A stretch of 64,000 nt of DNA from Polaribacter reichenbachii (GCF_001975665.1 NZ_CP019419.1:2108001-2172000), one strand, 5' to 3'. Shown: positions 7,564 through 16,641, counted from the stretch's first letter. The notes: generated by a model not told the origin, from the letters alone. Translations and numbers: made by a program.

Positions 7564-8619
7564 ATGATTACAACAGATATATTAATTATCGGAGCAGGAC
7601 CAACAGGATTATTCACAATTTTCGAAGCAGGTTTATTAAAATTAAAATGTCATTTAATAGATGCGTTACCACAACCAGGTGGTCAATGTTCAGAAATTTA
7701 TCCAAAGAAACCAATTTATGATATTCCTGCCTATCCAGAAATTTTAGCAGGCGATTTAACAGACAAACTGTTAGAACAAACTAAGCAATTCGAGCCAGGT
7801 TTTACTTTAGGAGAAAGAGCAGAAACTATAGATAAACAAGATGATGGTACTTTTATTGTAACTACAAATAAGGGCACAAAACATCACGCAAAAATTGTTG
7901 CTATTGCAGGTGGTTTAGGTTCTTTTGAGCCAAGAAAACCAGCTATTGATAACTTAATAAAGTTCGAAGATAATGGAGTAGAATACATTATTAAAGAGCC
8001 AGAATTATACAGAGATAAAAAAGTGGTGATTTCTGGAGGTGGAGATTCTGCTTTAGATTGGGCAATTTTCTTATCAGATGTTGCATCAGAAGTAACTTTA
8101 ATTCACAGAAGAAACGAATTTAGAGGCGCTTTAGATTCAGTAGAAAAAGCACAAGAATTAAAAAACTTGGGTAAAATCAACATTATAACTCCAGCCGAAG
8201 TAAAAGGAATTATTGGCGATGATAAAGTTACAGGTGTAGTTGTAGAGAAAAAAGGCGAAGATGCTGCAATTATAGATACAGATCACTTTATCCCTTTATT
8301 TGGTTTATCACCAAAATTAGGGCCAATTGCAAACTGGGGCCTAGAAATCGAAAAAAATGCAATTAAAGTAAATAACGCTTTAGATTATCAAACAAATATT
8401 CCAGGAATTTACGCTATTGGAGATGTAAACACCTATCCAGGAAAATTAAAATTGATTCTTTGTGGTTTTCATGAAGCAACTTTAATGTGTCAAAGTGCAT
8501 ACAAAAGAATTTTTCCAGACAAGAAATATGTAATGAAGTATACAACAGTAGGTGGTGTACAAGGATTTGATGGTACAAAGAAAGAAGCACCAAAAGCAGT
8601 TGTAAAAGCAATAGAATAG
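7564..8619 (+). CDS. Thioredoxin-reductase-like ferredoxin--NADP(+) reductase
   Basis: 351 residues. The FAD site GAGPTGLFTIFEAG is at the N-terminus, PQPGGQCSEIYPKKPIYDIP follows, the NADPH site is SGGGDSALDW, and the C-terminal FAD contact is YAIGDVNTYPGKLKLI. The CxxC redox pair of thioredoxin reductases is absent from the NADPH domain, which separates it from TrxB and fits the dimeric YumC-type ferredoxin reductases. Lying between siroheme genes and a 2Fe-2S ferredoxin, it most likely supplies NADPH electrons through that ferredoxin to sulfite reductase. Electron partner is inferred from position. Confidence 0.9.
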   Translation: MITTDILIIGAGPTGLFTIFEAGLLKLKCHLIDALPQPGGQCSEIYPKKPIYDIPAYPEILAGDLTDKLLEQTKQFEPGFTLGERAETIDKQDDGTFIVTTNKGTKHHAKIVAIAGGLGSFEPRKPAIDNLIKFEDNGVEYIIKEPELYRDKKVVISGGGDSALDWAIFLSDVASEVTLIHRRNEFRGALDSVEKAQELKNLGKINIITPAEVKGIIGDDKVTGVVVEKKGEDAAIIDTDHFIPLFGLSPKLGPIANWGLEIEKNAIKVNNALDYQTNIPGIYAIGDVNTYPGKLKLILCGFHEATLMCQSAYKRIFPDKKYVMKYTTVGGVQGFDGTKKEAPKAVVKAIE

Positions 8620-8917
8620 CAATCCTGCAAGGTTTTAAAACCTAATAGGTATGTTAATAGCTTTTTAGTCCAAAAATATTTATGAAAATAATGTTTTTAA
8701 GAAGCTATTTCCAGCTTTCAGCACTCGATTTTTTGCCTAAAAAGGCAAAAAGAGCTCAAACAAATGCTTCAATCTGGGCTAAACTAGTTTAAAAAATCAA
8801 TTGCTTTCTTGCAATAAAAGGTAAATTTAAAGGTGTAAATCTAAACAAGTTTTTAAAATTTGTAAGGTTTAAAATCATCCAAATTCATTAATTTTGGACT
8901 TTGGTAAATAAATAAAA
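8620..8917. repeat. Intergenic region with two repeat elements before the ferredoxin gene
   Basis: 8623-8650 is a CCTGCAAGG...ACCTAATAGG palindrome (copy 2 of that family). 8703-8784 is a copy of a compact element also at 33686-33769 and, inverted, at 15430-15507: shared words are CAGCTTTCAGCACTCG, AAAGAGCTCAAACA and CTTCAATC. It holds its own hairpin TTTTTTGCC-TAAAA-GGCAAAAAG. From 8785 to 8917 the sequence is AT-rich with no clear promoter match. Confidence 0.6.
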
Positions 8918-9250
8918 ATGAGTGTAGATATTAACATAAAAATAACCGATAGAAATGGCGAAACACATGAAATTGTTGCGCCAACAGATATGGCAATGAA
9001 CCTTATGGAAGTTGTTCGTTCTTACGAGTTAGCAGAAGAAGGTACTATTGGTATTTGTGGAGGAATGGCAATGTGTGCCTCTTGCCAATGTTATGTAAAA
9101 TCTGATCACGAATTACCAGAAATGACAGACGATGAAGATGCAATGTTAGCAGAAGCATTTAATGTAGAAGATAATAGTAGATTAGGTTGTCAAATACAAA
9201 TGACACCAGAATTAGAAGGTTTAGAAGTAGAATTAGCGCCAGAAAGCTAG
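8918..9250 (+). CDS. 2Fe-2S ferredoxin, adrenodoxin type
   Basis: 110 residues, acidic. The cluster ligands are in GICGGMAMCASCQCYV and SRLGCQIQM; the spacing C-x5-C-x2-C...C matches the vertebrate/adrenodoxin-type class. It carries single electrons in the cytoplasm. Placed between the ferredoxin reductase and cysE inside the sulfur cluster, it is the likely electron donor to the siroheme sulfite reductase, although such ferredoxins also serve other partners such as Fe-S assembly. An intergenic repeat region of about 300 bases separates it from the upstream gene, so it may have its own promoter. Confidence 0.93.
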   Translation: MSVDINIKITDRNGETHEIVAPTDMAMNLMEVVRSYELAEEGTIGICGGMAMCASCQCYVKSDHELPEMTDDEDAMLAEAFNVEDNSRLGCQIQMTPELEGLEVELAPES

Positions 9251-9260
9251 AGTTTAAAAA

Positions 9261-10037
9261 ATGAAACAATCAGAACAAATAAAAGAAGCAACCCAATTAA
9301 TTGGTGCTAAAAATTACAGCATGTGTTTAAGAGACGCTGTTGAGGTTTTTACCAAACAATTAATTAATAATTTGTTCGATGTAAATGATTTAGCAGAAAG
9401 TGGTGCAGATACCAGAAATAAGTTTTTACAAATACTAAGAAGATTATCTGTAGAAAAAGGTGAGCATCTTTGGAGCGAGTATAAAAGTTTCTTTGTAGAA
9501 ATTAGAGAGAAATTAGATTTAGATGCCATAGCTGCAGAAAAAAATGATCCTGCTTGCAAAAGTTTAGAAGAAGTCTATTTGGCTTATCCTGGGTTTTATG
9601 CAATTGCTGTACATCGTTTAAGTCATCAATTGCTAAAATTAGAAGTTCCTGTTTTGCCAAGAATGATGAGCGAATTTGCACATAGTACAACAGGTACAGA
9701 TATTCATCCTGGTGCAGAAATTGGCGATTCATTTTTTATAGATCACGCAACAGGTATTGTAATAGGAGAAACAACCATTATTAAAAATGATGTTTCTATT
9801 TATCAAGGAGTAACTTTAGGAGGTATCCAAGTTAAAAAGAGTTTGGCATCAACTAAAAGACATCCAACTATAGAAAGTGGCGTTGTTATTTACGCAAATG
9901 CTACTATTTTAGGTGGTGATGTAATTATTGGCGCAAATTCTGTTATTGGCGCAAATGTTTGTGTTACAGAATCAATTTTAGAAAATTCTGTAGTAACTGT
10001 ACAATCAGAAAATAATATTTTTCAAAAAAGAAATTAA
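9261..10037 (+). CDS. cysE: Serine O-acetyltransferase
   Basis: 258 residues. A helical N-terminal domain leads into left-handed beta-helix hexapeptide repeats: DIHPGAEIGDSFFIDHATG, VIGETTIIKNDVSIYQGVTLGG and ANATILGGDVIIGANSVIGA. The His and Asp of FIDHATG are the catalytic residues. It makes O-acetylserine from serine and acetyl-CoA for CysM. The gene starts 10 bases after the ferredoxin gene and is followed after 3 bases by cysM, so the three are cotranscribed. The C-terminal tail is short and does not end in Ile, so binding to cysteine synthase by the classical tail insertion is not assured. Confidence 0.95.
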   Translation: MKQSEQIKEATQLIGAKNYSMCLRDAVEVFTKQLINNLFDVNDLAESGADTRNKFLQILRRLSVEKGEHLWSEYKSFFVEIREKLDLDAIAAEKNDPACKSLEEVYLAYPGFYAIAVHRLSHQLLKLEVPVLPRMMSEFAHSTTGTDIHPGAEIGDSFFIDHATGIVIGETTIIKNDVSIYQGVTLGGIQVKKSLASTKRHPTIESGVVIYANATILGGDVIIGANSVIGANVCVTESILENSVVTVQSENNIFQKRN

Positions 10038-10040
10038 AAA

Positions 10041-10928
10041 ATGCAGACAAAAAGTATCATAGATTTTGTAGGAAATACACCTTTGGTGGAAGCAAGAAAT
10101 ATCTTTAAAAAAGAAGGAGTTACTTTATTATTAAAATTAGAAGGTAACAATCCTGGAGGAAGTGTAAAAGATAGAGCTGCTTATTATATGATTTCTGAAG
10201 CCATCAAAAGAAAAAATATTAAACAAGGAGATACTTTAGTAGAAGCTACAAGTGGTAATACAGGTATTGCTTTAGCTTTAATGGCAAAAGTTTTGGGTGT
10301 AAATATGGTAATAACAATGCCAGAAAACTCAACTATAGAAAGAGTTAAAACAATGCGTGCTTATGGTGCAAAAGTAATTTTAACTCCTGCTGATAAAGGT
10401 ATGGAAGGTGCAATTGATCACGCATTAAAATTAAAATATAAAAAAGGATATTTTCGATTAAATCAATTCGACAATTTCGATAATCCAAAGGCACATTACA
10501 AAACAACTGGTCCAGAAATCTGGAGAGATACAGAAGGCGAAGTAACGCATTTTGTTTCTGCAATGGGTACAACTGGTACAATTACAGGTGTTTCAGATTT
10601 CTTAAAAGAAAAAAACGAAAACATTACAATTATTGGTGCACAGCCTAAAGATGGTGCAAGAATTCCTGGTATCAGAAAATGGAAAGAAGAATATTTGCCA
10701 GCTATTTTTAATTTAAAAAAAATAGATCAAGTATTAGAAGTAAGTGAAGAAGAAGCAAGAGAAATGACTATTCGTCTAGCAAAAGAAGAAGGTATTTTTG
10801 CAGGTATGAGTAGTGGGGGATCTGTTGCAACAGCATTAAAAGTAGCAAACTCAATAGATAAAGGAGTTGTTGTAGCAATCATTTGCGATAGAGGAGATAG
10901 ATACTTATCATCAGATATCTATCAGTAA
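10041..10928 (+). CDS. cysM: Cysteine synthase B (O-acetylserine sulfhydrylase)
   Basis: 295 residues, the usual length of CysM. The PLP lysine is in NNPGGSVKDRAA, the phosphate loop in EATSGNTGIALA, and GTTGTITGVS is present; GARIPGIRKW is typical of the CysM branch, as is the CDRGDRYLS end. It condenses O-acetylserine with sulfide to give cysteine; CysM-type enzymes can also use thiosulfate. It closes the sulfate assimilation run, four bases downstream of cysE. Confidence 0.95.
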   Translation: MQTKSIIDFVGNTPLVEARNIFKKEGVTLLLKLEGNNPGGSVKDRAAYYMISEAIKRKNIKQGDTLVEATSGNTGIALALMAKVLGVNMVITMPENSTIERVKTMRAYGAKVILTPADKGMEGAIDHALKLKYKKGYFRLNQFDNFDNPKAHYKTTGPEIWRDTEGEVTHFVSAMGTTGTITGVSDFLKEKNENITIIGAQPKDGARIPGIRKWKEEYLPAIFNLKKIDQVLEVSEEEAREMTIRLAKEEGIFAGMSSGGSVATALKVANSIDKGVVVAIICDRGDRYLSSDIYQ

Positions 10929-10975
10929 ATTAAAAGTAAAATAGCTATTTGCTATAAAATCAAAAAAAAAGTTCG

Positions 10976-10983
10976 TTACTTTG
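10976..10983 (+). promoter_or_regulatory. Probable -7 box of the metH transcript (TTACTTTG)
   Basis: TTACTTTG is one base off TAnnTTTG and lies about 30 bases upstream of the SAM riboswitch. A TTTG at 10948-10951 could be the -33 element but the spacing (24) is longer than usual. Confidence 0.35.
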
Positions 10984-11013
10984 TCGCGAATTTAGTTCAT
11001 AAACTTATTAATA

Positions 11014-11137
11014 CGTTATCACGAAAGGCAGAGGGATTAGACCCAATGAAGCTTTGGCAACCTCTCAGAAATGAGAAAGGTGCTACATTCTACAATCTAT
11101 TTTGATGATTTATCAAAACAGTAATTGACAGATAACA
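11014..11137 (+). ncRNA. SAM-I (S-box) riboswitch
   Basis: The conserved core is clear: AGAGGGATTAGACCCAATGA, then GCTTTGGCAACCTCT and AAAGGTGCTAC. P1 pairs GTTATC (11015-11020) with GATAAC (11131-11136), P2 pairs AGAGG with CCTCT, P3 is CTCA/TGAG, and P4 is TTTTGAT/ATCAAAA (about 11100-11118). SAM binding should reduce expression of the following methionine synthase genes when methyl donor is plentiful. Confidence 0.93.
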
Positions 11138-11159
11138 GCGAAAAATACCACTTTCCTGA

Positions 11160-11189
11160 TGACATATGATAGAATAATAAAATATGTCA
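11160..11189 (+). promoter_or_regulatory. Possible expression platform: hairpin that buries the metH start codon
   Basis: TGACATAT (11160-11167) is a perfect 8-bp inverse of ATATGTCA (11182-11189), and the ATG at 11184 is inside the 3' arm. There is no U-tract terminator between the riboswitch and the gene, so control at translation start by this hairpin is the simplest model. An alternative pairing partner that would connect it to P1 is not obvious. Confidence 0.45.
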
Positions 11190-12203
11190 AACATATACAA
11201 AGCTTTACAAGAGAGAATTTTAGTTTTAGATGGTGCTATGGGTACTATGCTACAAGCTTATAAATTTACAGAAGAAGATTTTAGAGGAGAACGCTTTAAA
11301 GATTACCCAACACCTTTGCAGGGTAATAACGATTTATTGTCTATAACGCAACCAGAGGCTATAAAAACTATTCACGGAAAATATTTTGAAGCTGGTGCAG
11401 ATATTATAGAAACCAATACTTTTTCTGGAACTACAATTGCAATGGCAGATTATCAGATGGAAGATTTAGTGTACGAGCTAAATTATCAATCTGCAAAAAT
11501 AGCCAAAGAAGTTGCTGATGAATTTACAGCAAAAGAACCACATAAACCACGTTTTGTAGCAGGCTCTATTGGGCCAACCAACAGAACTGCAAGTATGTCT
11601 CCAGATGTTAATGATCCTGGTTATAGAGCTGTAACTTTCGATGAATTAAGAATTGCTTACAAACAGCAAGCAGAAGCTTTAATGGATGGCGGAGCAGATA
11701 TCTTATTAGTAGAAACTGTTTTTGATACCTTAAATGCAAAAGCAGCTTTATTTGCAATAGAGCAAGTAAAAGAAGAAAGAGCTATCGAAATTCCTGTAAT
11801 GTTAAGTGGTACAATTACAGATGCTTCTGGTAGAACTTTATCGGGACAAACAGCAGAGGCATTTTTAATTTCTGTTTCTCATATTCCATTACTTTCAGTA
11901 GGATTTAATTGTGCTTTAGGAGCCAATTTATTACAACCCCATTTAGAGGCAATTGCCAATAAAACTGAGTTTGCAGTTTCTGCACATCCAAATGCAGGTT
12001 TACCAAATGCTTTTGGTGAGTATGATGAAACCCCAGAAGAAATGGGAGAACAGATTGAAGAATATTTAAAGAAAAATCTAATCAATATTATTGGGGGTTG
12101 TTGTGGTACATCACCAGATCATATTCGTGTAATTGCAGATATTGCTGCTAAATATAAACCTAGAGAAGCTGTAACTGTCAGTACAGTAGAAAGTTCTTTA
12201 TAA
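11184..12203 (+). CDS. metH: Methionine synthase, homocysteine-binding module (separate MetH N-terminal part)
   Basis: 339 residues matching only the first module of B12-dependent methionine synthase. [12 protein letters not shown] opens the barrel, and the zinc-binding Cys that activate homocysteine are in VGFNCALG and [12 protein letters not shown]. The rest of MetH (folate, B12 and reactivation modules) is the next gene, 15 bases downstream. E. coli MetH has all modules in one chain of 1227 residues. Two-gene MetH is known in Bacteroidota, so this is not read as a frameshift. It sits directly under the SAM-I riboswitch. Confidence 0.95.
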   Translation: MSNIYKALQERILVLDGAMGTMLQAYKFTEEDFRGERFKDYPTPLQGNNDLLSITQPEAIKTIHGKYFEAGADIIETNTFSGTTIAMADYQMEDLVYELNYQSAKIAKEVADEFTAKEPHKPRFVAGSIGPTNRTASMSPDVNDPGYRAVTFDELRIAYKQQAEALMDGGADILLVETVFDTLNAKAALFAIEQVKEERAIEIPVMLSGTITDASGRTLSGQTAEAFLISVSHIPLLSVGFNCALGANLLQPHLEAIANKTEFAVSAHPNAGLPNAFGEYDETPEEMGEQIEEYLKKNLINIIGGCCGTSPDHIRVIADIAAKYKPREAVTVSTVESSL

Positions 12204-12218
12204 AATGATAGAAAGTAG

Positions 12219-15200
12219 ATGAAGATAATGCAGAGCAAATACATGAAATTATCAGGATTAGAACCACTAATCTTGAACGAAAATAGCAATTTTATAAATG
12301 TTGGAGAACGTACAAATGTTGCAGGTTCTCGTAAGTTTTTACGATTAATTAAGGAAGAAAAATTTGATGAAGCTTTAGATATTGCACGTCATCAAGTTGA
12401 TGGAGGAGCGCAAATCGTTGACATTAATATGGATGATGGACTTCTTGATGGAAAAGAAGCAATGGTTCGTTTTTTAAACTTAATTGCTGCAGAACCAGAT
12501 ATTTGTAGAGTGCCAATGATGATTGATAGTTCTAAGTGGGAAATCATTGAAGCTGGTTTACAAGTTGTACAAGGTAAATGTGTTGTAAATTCAATCTCTT
12601 TAAAAGAAGGTGAAGATAAATTTATAAAAGAAGCTAAACTAATAAAAAAGTATGGAGCTGCTGTAATTGTAATGGCTTTTGATGAAGTTGGACAAGCAGA
12701 TAATTACGAACGAAGAATTGAAATAGCTAAAAGATCTTATGATATCTTAGTCAATAAAGTTAACTTTCCATCAGAAGATATTATTTTCGATTTAAACATA
12801 TTTCCTGTGGCAACTGGAATGGATGAGCACAGAAAAAATGCCATCGATTTTATTGAAGCTACAAGATGGGTTCGTCAAAATTTAGAAAATGTTTCTGTAA
12901 GTGGAGGTGTAAGTAACGTTTCATTTTCGTTTAGAGGTAACAATGGAGTTCGTGAAGCAATGCACTCTGTTTTCTTGTATTATGCCATTCAAGCTGGTAT
13001 GAATATGGGAATTGTAAACCCTGCAATGTTAGAGGTTTATGATGATATTCCAAAAGATTTATTAGAACATATAGAAGATGTAATTTTAGATAGAAGAGAA
13101 GATGCAACAGAACGTTTATTAGATTTTGCAGAAACTGTAAAAGGGTCTAAAGTTGGTAAAACTGTTGATTTATCTTGGAGAGAAAATCCGTTACAAGACA
13201 GAATTACACACGCTTTAGTAAAAGGAATTGATGCTTTTATTATTGAAGATGTTGAAGAAGCAAGGCAAGAAGCAGAAAAACCAATTGAAGTTATAGAAGG
13301 TAACTTAATGATTGGTATGAATGTGGTTGGAGATTTATTTGGAGCAGGAAAAATGTTTTTACCTCAGGTTGTAAAATCTGCTAGGGTAATGAAAAAAGCA
13401 GTAGGTTACCTTAACCCTTTTATAGAGGAAGCTAAAAAGGAGGCCCCTAAATCCCCAAAGGGGACTTTACATTGGAAAACTACAGATCCATTAAACTATA
13501 GTTTACTTCTTGAGTATTCTAAGAAAATGCGAAATCAACCAACAGAAGCAGAAAGTTTACTGTGGGATGTTTTAAGTAATAAAAAACTAGATGGATACAA
13601 GTTTAGAAGACAACATATTATAGGTAACTATATTGCTGATTTTATATGTCTAAAAACAAACTTAATAGTTGAGGTTGATGGTTCAATTCATCAATTACCA
13701 GAAAATAAAGTTTCAGATAAAGAAAGAACTGAATGGTTAGAAAATGAAGGATATAGAGTATTAAGATTCACTAATCAGCAAGTTTTATCAAATTTAGATT
13801 TTGTTTTAGAAAAAATAAAAGCAAACTTAGCAATTCCCCCTTTGGGGGCTAGGGGGCCTTTAGGTAAAATTTTAATGGCAACTGTTAAGGGCGATGTTCA
13901 TGATATTGGTAAAAATATTGTGTCTGTGGTTTTGGGTTGTAATAACTATGAGATTGTAGATTTAGGTGTTATGGTACCACCTGAAAAAATTATAGAAGCT
14001 GCTAAAAAAGAAAATGTAGATGCTATTGGTTTAAGCGGATTAATTACACCTTCTTTAGATGAAATGGTGTATTTGGCCAAAGAAATGGAACGTCAAAATT
14101 TCGAGTTGCCATTGTTAATTGGTGGTGCAACAACATCAAAAGCACACACTGCTGTTAAAATTGATACACAATATAAAAATGCGGTTGTTCACGTAAATGA
14201 TGCATCTAGAGCAGTAACAGTTGTAGGTGATTTATTGAATAAGAAAACAAATAATGAGTACGTTGCCAAATTAAAGAAAGATTATGACGAATTCAGAACC
14301 AAGTTTTTAAAACGAGGTAAAGAAAAATCTTATATTTCTATTGATGAAGCTCGCAAACGTAGATATAAAATTGATTGGAAAACATCAGAAATTGTAAAAC
14401 CTAGAGAATTAGGAATTCAGACTTTAGAGCAACTAAGTTTAAAAGAATTAGTACCTTTTATAGATTGGAGTCCGTTTTTTAGAAGTTGGGATTTACACGG
14501 AAAATTCCCAGACATTTTAACGGATAAAGTAGTTGGTGAGCAAGCATCAATAATGTATGAAGAAGCTCAACAAATGATAAAAGAAATCATTGCAAAGCAA
14601 CTTTTAAAACCAAAAGCAATATTTGGTTTGTTCGAGGCAAATACCATTAATGAGGATGATATTTCTGTTCATAAAAAAGGCGGAGAAGAATTTGTTTTTA
14701 GAACTTTACGTCAGCAATTAAAGAAAAGAGAAGGGATACCAAATATTGCGTTATCAGATTTTGTGGCTCCAAAAGAAACTGGAAAAACAGATTATATGGG
14801 TGCTTTTTGTGTAGGTATTTTTGGAGCACAAGAATTGGCAGACTCTTACAAAGCTAAAGAAGATGATTATAATGCAATTATGGCGCAAGCTATAGCAGAT
14901 CGTTTTGCAGAAGCTTTTGCAGAGTATTTACATAAACAAATTAGAATAAAACATTGGGGTTATTCTGCTGATGAAGAATTGACAAATGATGATTTAATTA
15001 AAGAAAATTACAAAGGTATTAGACCTGCACCTGGTTACCCTGCTTGCCCAGATCATTTAGAAAAAGAAACCATTTGGGATTTATTAGATGTAGAAAATCA
15101 AATAGGAGTTACGTTAACCGAAAGTTTAGCAATGTGGCCAGCAGCTGCAGTTTCTGGTTATTATTTTGCTAATAAAGAAGCAAAGTATTTTGGTTTAGGT

Positions 15201-15299
15201 AAAATTACTGATGATCAAGTAACAGATTATTCCGAAAGAAAAGGAATTACAAAAGAGAAAGCTAGAAAGTGGTTGCACCCATCATTAGCTCAAGAATAG
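12219..15299 (+). CDS. metH: Methionine synthase, folate/cobalamin/reactivation modules, with an inserted DUF559 nuclease-like domain
   Basis: 1026 residues. Pterin-binding domain: [16 protein letters not shown] to about 270. The cap follows to about residue 408, ending [17 protein letters not shown]. Residues about 409-548 are foreign (see the separate insert). The Rossmann B12 domain resumes [18 protein letters not shown], with lower axial ligand His561, and GLSGLITPS. The C-terminal activation domain has [12 protein letters not shown]. It transfers methyl from 5-methyl-THF through cobalamin to homocysteine held by the upstream gene product. The two MetH chains total 1365 residues; removing the 140-residue insert gives 1225, almost exactly E. 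coli MetH (1227). Start codon chosen as ATG 12219; ATG 12228 is also possible. Confidence 0.95.
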   Translation: MKIMQSKYMKLSGLEPLILNENSNFINVGERTNVAGSRKFLRLIKEEKFDEALDIARHQVDGGAQIVDINMDDGLLDGKEAMVRFLNLIAAEPDICRVPMMIDSSKWEIIEAGLQVVQGKCVVNSISLKEGEDKFIKEAKLIKKYGAAVIVMAFDEVGQADNYERRIEIAKRSYDILVNKVNFPSEDIIFDLNIFPVATGMDEHRKNAIDFIEATRWVRQNLENVSVSGGVSNVSFSFRGNNGVREAMHSVFLYYAIQAGMNMGIVNPAMLEVYDDIPKDLLEHIEDVILDRREDATERLLDFAETVKGSKVGKTVDLSWRENPLQDRITHALVKGIDAFIIEDVEEARQEAEKPIEVIEGNLMIGMNVVGDLFGAGKMFLPQVVKSARVMKKAVGYLNPFIEEAKKEAPKSPKGTLHWKTTDPLNYSLLLEYSKKMRNQPTEAESLLWDVLSNKKLDGYKFRRQHIIGNYIADFICLKTNLIVEVDGSIHQLPENKVSDKERTEWLENEGYRVLRFTNQQVLSNLDFVLEKIKANLAIPPLGARGPLGKILMATVKGDVHDIGKNIVSVVLGCNNYEIVDLGVMVPPEKIIEAAKKENVDAIGLSGLITPSLDEMVYLAKEMERQNFELPLLIGGATTSKAHTAVKIDTQYKNAVVHVNDASRAVTVVGDLLNKKTNNEYVAKLKKDYDEFRTKFLKRGKEKSYISIDEARKRRYKIDWKTSEIVKPRELGIQTLEQLSLKELVPFIDWSPFFRSWDLHGKFPDILTDKVVGEQASIMYEEAQQMIKEIIAKQLLKPKAIFGLFEANTINEDDISVHKKGGEEFVFRTLRQQLKKREGIPNIALSDFVAPKETGKTDYMGAFCVGIFGAQELADSYKAKEDDYNAIMAQAIADRFAEAFAEYLHKQIRIKHWGYSADEELTNDDLIKENYKGIRPAPGYPACPDHLEKETIWDLLDVENQIGVTLTESLAMWPAAAVSGYYFANKEAKYFGLGKITDDQVTDYSERKGITKEKARKWLHPSLAQE
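13441..13862 (+). mobile_element. In-frame DUF559 (Vsr-like endonuclease) element inside metH, with inverted terminal palindromes
   Basis: About 420 bases (140 codons) interrupt metH between cap and B12 domains without breaking the frame. The left end (13441-13467) reads AGGCCCCTAAATCCCC then AAAGGGGACTT; the right end (13833-13861) reads ATTCCCCCTTTGGGGG then CTAGGGGGCCTTT. They are inverted copies, 18 of 24 core bases matching, and each is itself a hairpin. The encoded domain has [29 protein letters not shown] and [10 protein letters not shown], then [13 protein letters not shown]: the DUF559 pattern with probable catalytic D474, E485 and D487 all present. It is translated as part of MetH; no intein splice residues are seen. 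Confidence 0.85.
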
Positions 15300-15305
15300 T
15301 TTTTA

Positions 15306-15338
15306 AGACCTCACAGGTTTTCAAAACCTGTGAGGTCT
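15306..15338. repeat. 33-base perfect palindrome after metH (CCTGCAAGG-family copy 3)
   Basis: Arms of 16 bases (AGACCTCACAGGTTTT and its complement) are separated by one C, six bases after the metH stop. It probably forms a very stable RNA hairpin at the 3' end of the methionine synthase message, with no U-tract following. A second diverged copy (15353-15379, CCTGTAAGGTTT...AAACCTTTTAGG) lies just beyond. Confidence 0.65.
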
Positions 15339-15352
15339 GTTTCATATAGCTT

Positions 15353-15379
15353 CCTGTAAGGTTTCTAAAACCTTTTAGG
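15353..15379. repeat. CCTGCAAGG-family palindrome (copy 4)
   Basis: CCTGTAAGGTTT and AAACCTTTTAGG are imperfectly inverted around CTA. It lies 14 bases after the previous palindrome, so the metH-metF gap carries two copies in tandem. Confidence 0.5.
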
Positions 15380-15429
15380 TGTTTGAAAAAGAATTAGTAA
15401 AAGAAAGAAAATATGCTGGCAAACAAGTT

Positions 15430-15507
15430 GCGTTAGCGATTGAAATGGCATCCTTTTTTCTTTTTCAGAAATAAGATATAATGTAAAGCGCGACCTTTAG
15501 GTAACGC
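15430..15507. repeat. Compact repeat element bounded by GCGTTA...TAACGC
   Basis: It begins GCGTTAGCGATTGAAATGG and ends GCGCGACCTTTAGGTAACGC. It is the reverse-complement orientation of the element at 33686-33769, which shares the GCGTTA/TAACGC ends, the GGATTGA...GGC word and the GACCCTTGGGTAACGC word. The interior is diverged. No coding frame. Confidence 0.6.
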
Positions 15508-15530
15508 CCAAATAATAAAATATTAACTAG

Positions 15531-15552
15531 ATACTGAAACAAGTTCAGCATA
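15531..15552. repeat. CTGAA-ACAAG-TTCAG inverted repeat just before metF
   Basis: CTGAA (15534-15538) and TTCAG (15544-15548) form a short hairpin in ATACTGAAACAAGTTCAGCA, ending two bases before the metF start. The same CTGAAACAAGTTCAG word is frequent between genes in flavobacterial genomes from memory, so it is read as a repeat relic and not a specific operator. Confidence 0.4.
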
Positions 15553-15553
15553 A

Positions 15554-16510
15554 ATGAAAATTACAGATCATATTAAAAAAGCAGACGGAAAAACATTATT
15601 TTCTTTTGAAATTATTCCGCCAAAAAAAGGAAATAATATTCAAGATTTATACAATAATATAGATCCGTTAATGGAGTTTAATCCGCCTTTTATAGACGTA
15701 ACCACATCTAGAGAAGAGTATGTTTATATAGATAAAGGCAATGGTTTATTAGATAGAAAAATTACCAGAATGCGTCCAGGAACTGTGGGTATTTGTGCTG
15801 CAATTAAACATAAATATAATGTAGATACTGTGCCTCATGTTTTGTGTGGTGGTTTTACTAAAGAAGAAACTGAATATGTTTTGGTAGATTGCCAATATTT
15901 AGGGATTGATAATGTTATGGCTTTAAGAGGTGATGCTATGAGTCATCAAAAATATTTTAAACCTAATGAAGGTGGTAATCATTTTGCAAAAGACTTAGTA
16001 GCCCAGATAAATGATTTAAATAGCGGAAAATACTTGCATAATGTTGTTGAGGCTGATAAATCTTCTGATTTTTGTATTGGTGTTGCTGGTTATCCAGAAA
16101 AGCATCTAGAAGCACCTTCTTTACAAACGGATTTAAAACGTTTAAAAGAAAAGGTTGATGCTGGTGCAGATTATGTAGTTACACAGATGTTTTTTGATAA
16201 TCAAAAGTATTTTGCGTTTGTAGATGCTGCTAAAAAAGCAGGTATTAATGTGCCAATTATTCCAGGTATTAAGCCAATTGCAGTAAAGCGTCATTTACAA
16301 TTATTGCCACAGGTTTTTAGAATTGATATTCCAGAACCTTTAATTACAGAAGTAGAAAAATGTAAAACTAATAAAGACGTTCGTAAAGTTGGTATTGAGT
16401 TTGCGATTCAGCAATCTAAAGAATTATTGGCTGCAGGTGTACCGGTTTTACATTATTATTCTATGGGTAAAAGCGATAATGTTCAGGCAATTGCATCTGA
16501 GTTATTTTAA
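15554..16510 (+). CDS. metF: 5,10-methylenetetrahydrofolate reductase
   Basis: 318 residues, a single (beta/alpha)8 barrel. FSFEIIPPKKGNN at the N-terminus carries the catalytic Glu; DVTTSRE, the FAD/folate segment NVMALRGD and VTQMFFDNQKYF are diagnostic. It reduces methylene-THF to 5-methyl-THF, the methyl donor for the MetH pair upstream. A 254-base gap full of repeats separates it from metH and no second SAM riboswitch is present, so its coregulation with metH depends on read-through. Confidence 0.96.
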   Translation: MKITDHIKKADGKTLFSFEIIPPKKGNNIQDLYNNIDPLMEFNPPFIDVTTSREEYVYIDKGNGLLDRKITRMRPGTVGICAAIKHKYNVDTVPHVLCGGFTKEETEYVLVDCQYLGIDNVMALRGDAMSHQKYFKPNEGGNHFAKDLVAQINDLNSGKYLHNVVEADKSSDFCIGVAGYPEKHLEAPSLQTDLKRLKEKVDAGADYVVTQMFFDNQKYFAFVDAAKKAGINVPIIPGIKPIAVKRHLQLLPQVFRIDIPEPLITEVEKCKTNKDVRKVGIEFAIQQSKELLAAGVPVLHYYSMGKSDNVQAIASELF

Positions 16511-16641
16511 CCCAATTTTTATCTGTTAAAAAGTTATATTCTATATGTTAAATTTATATTTAAAGTTGTAAGCATAAACACAATTGATACACAAATAGTA
16601 AAAAGCGATTTTTTTAAAAATGGTATCGTAAATAAAATGTT

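Noticed and set aside
7564..8619. Thioredoxin reductase
   Set aside because: The redox CxxC in the NADPH domain is absent and the gene sits beside a ferredoxin in a sulfite reductase cluster.
12203..12219. Frameshift or sequencing error splitting metH
   Set aside because: The two frames cover complementary modules with complete motifs, a clean stop and a proper start; two-gene MetH is known in this phylum.
13441..13862. Intein in MetH
   Set aside because: No Cys/Ser at the left junction, no His-Asn before a nucleophile at the right, and no Hint-domain motifs; the block matches DUF559 instead.
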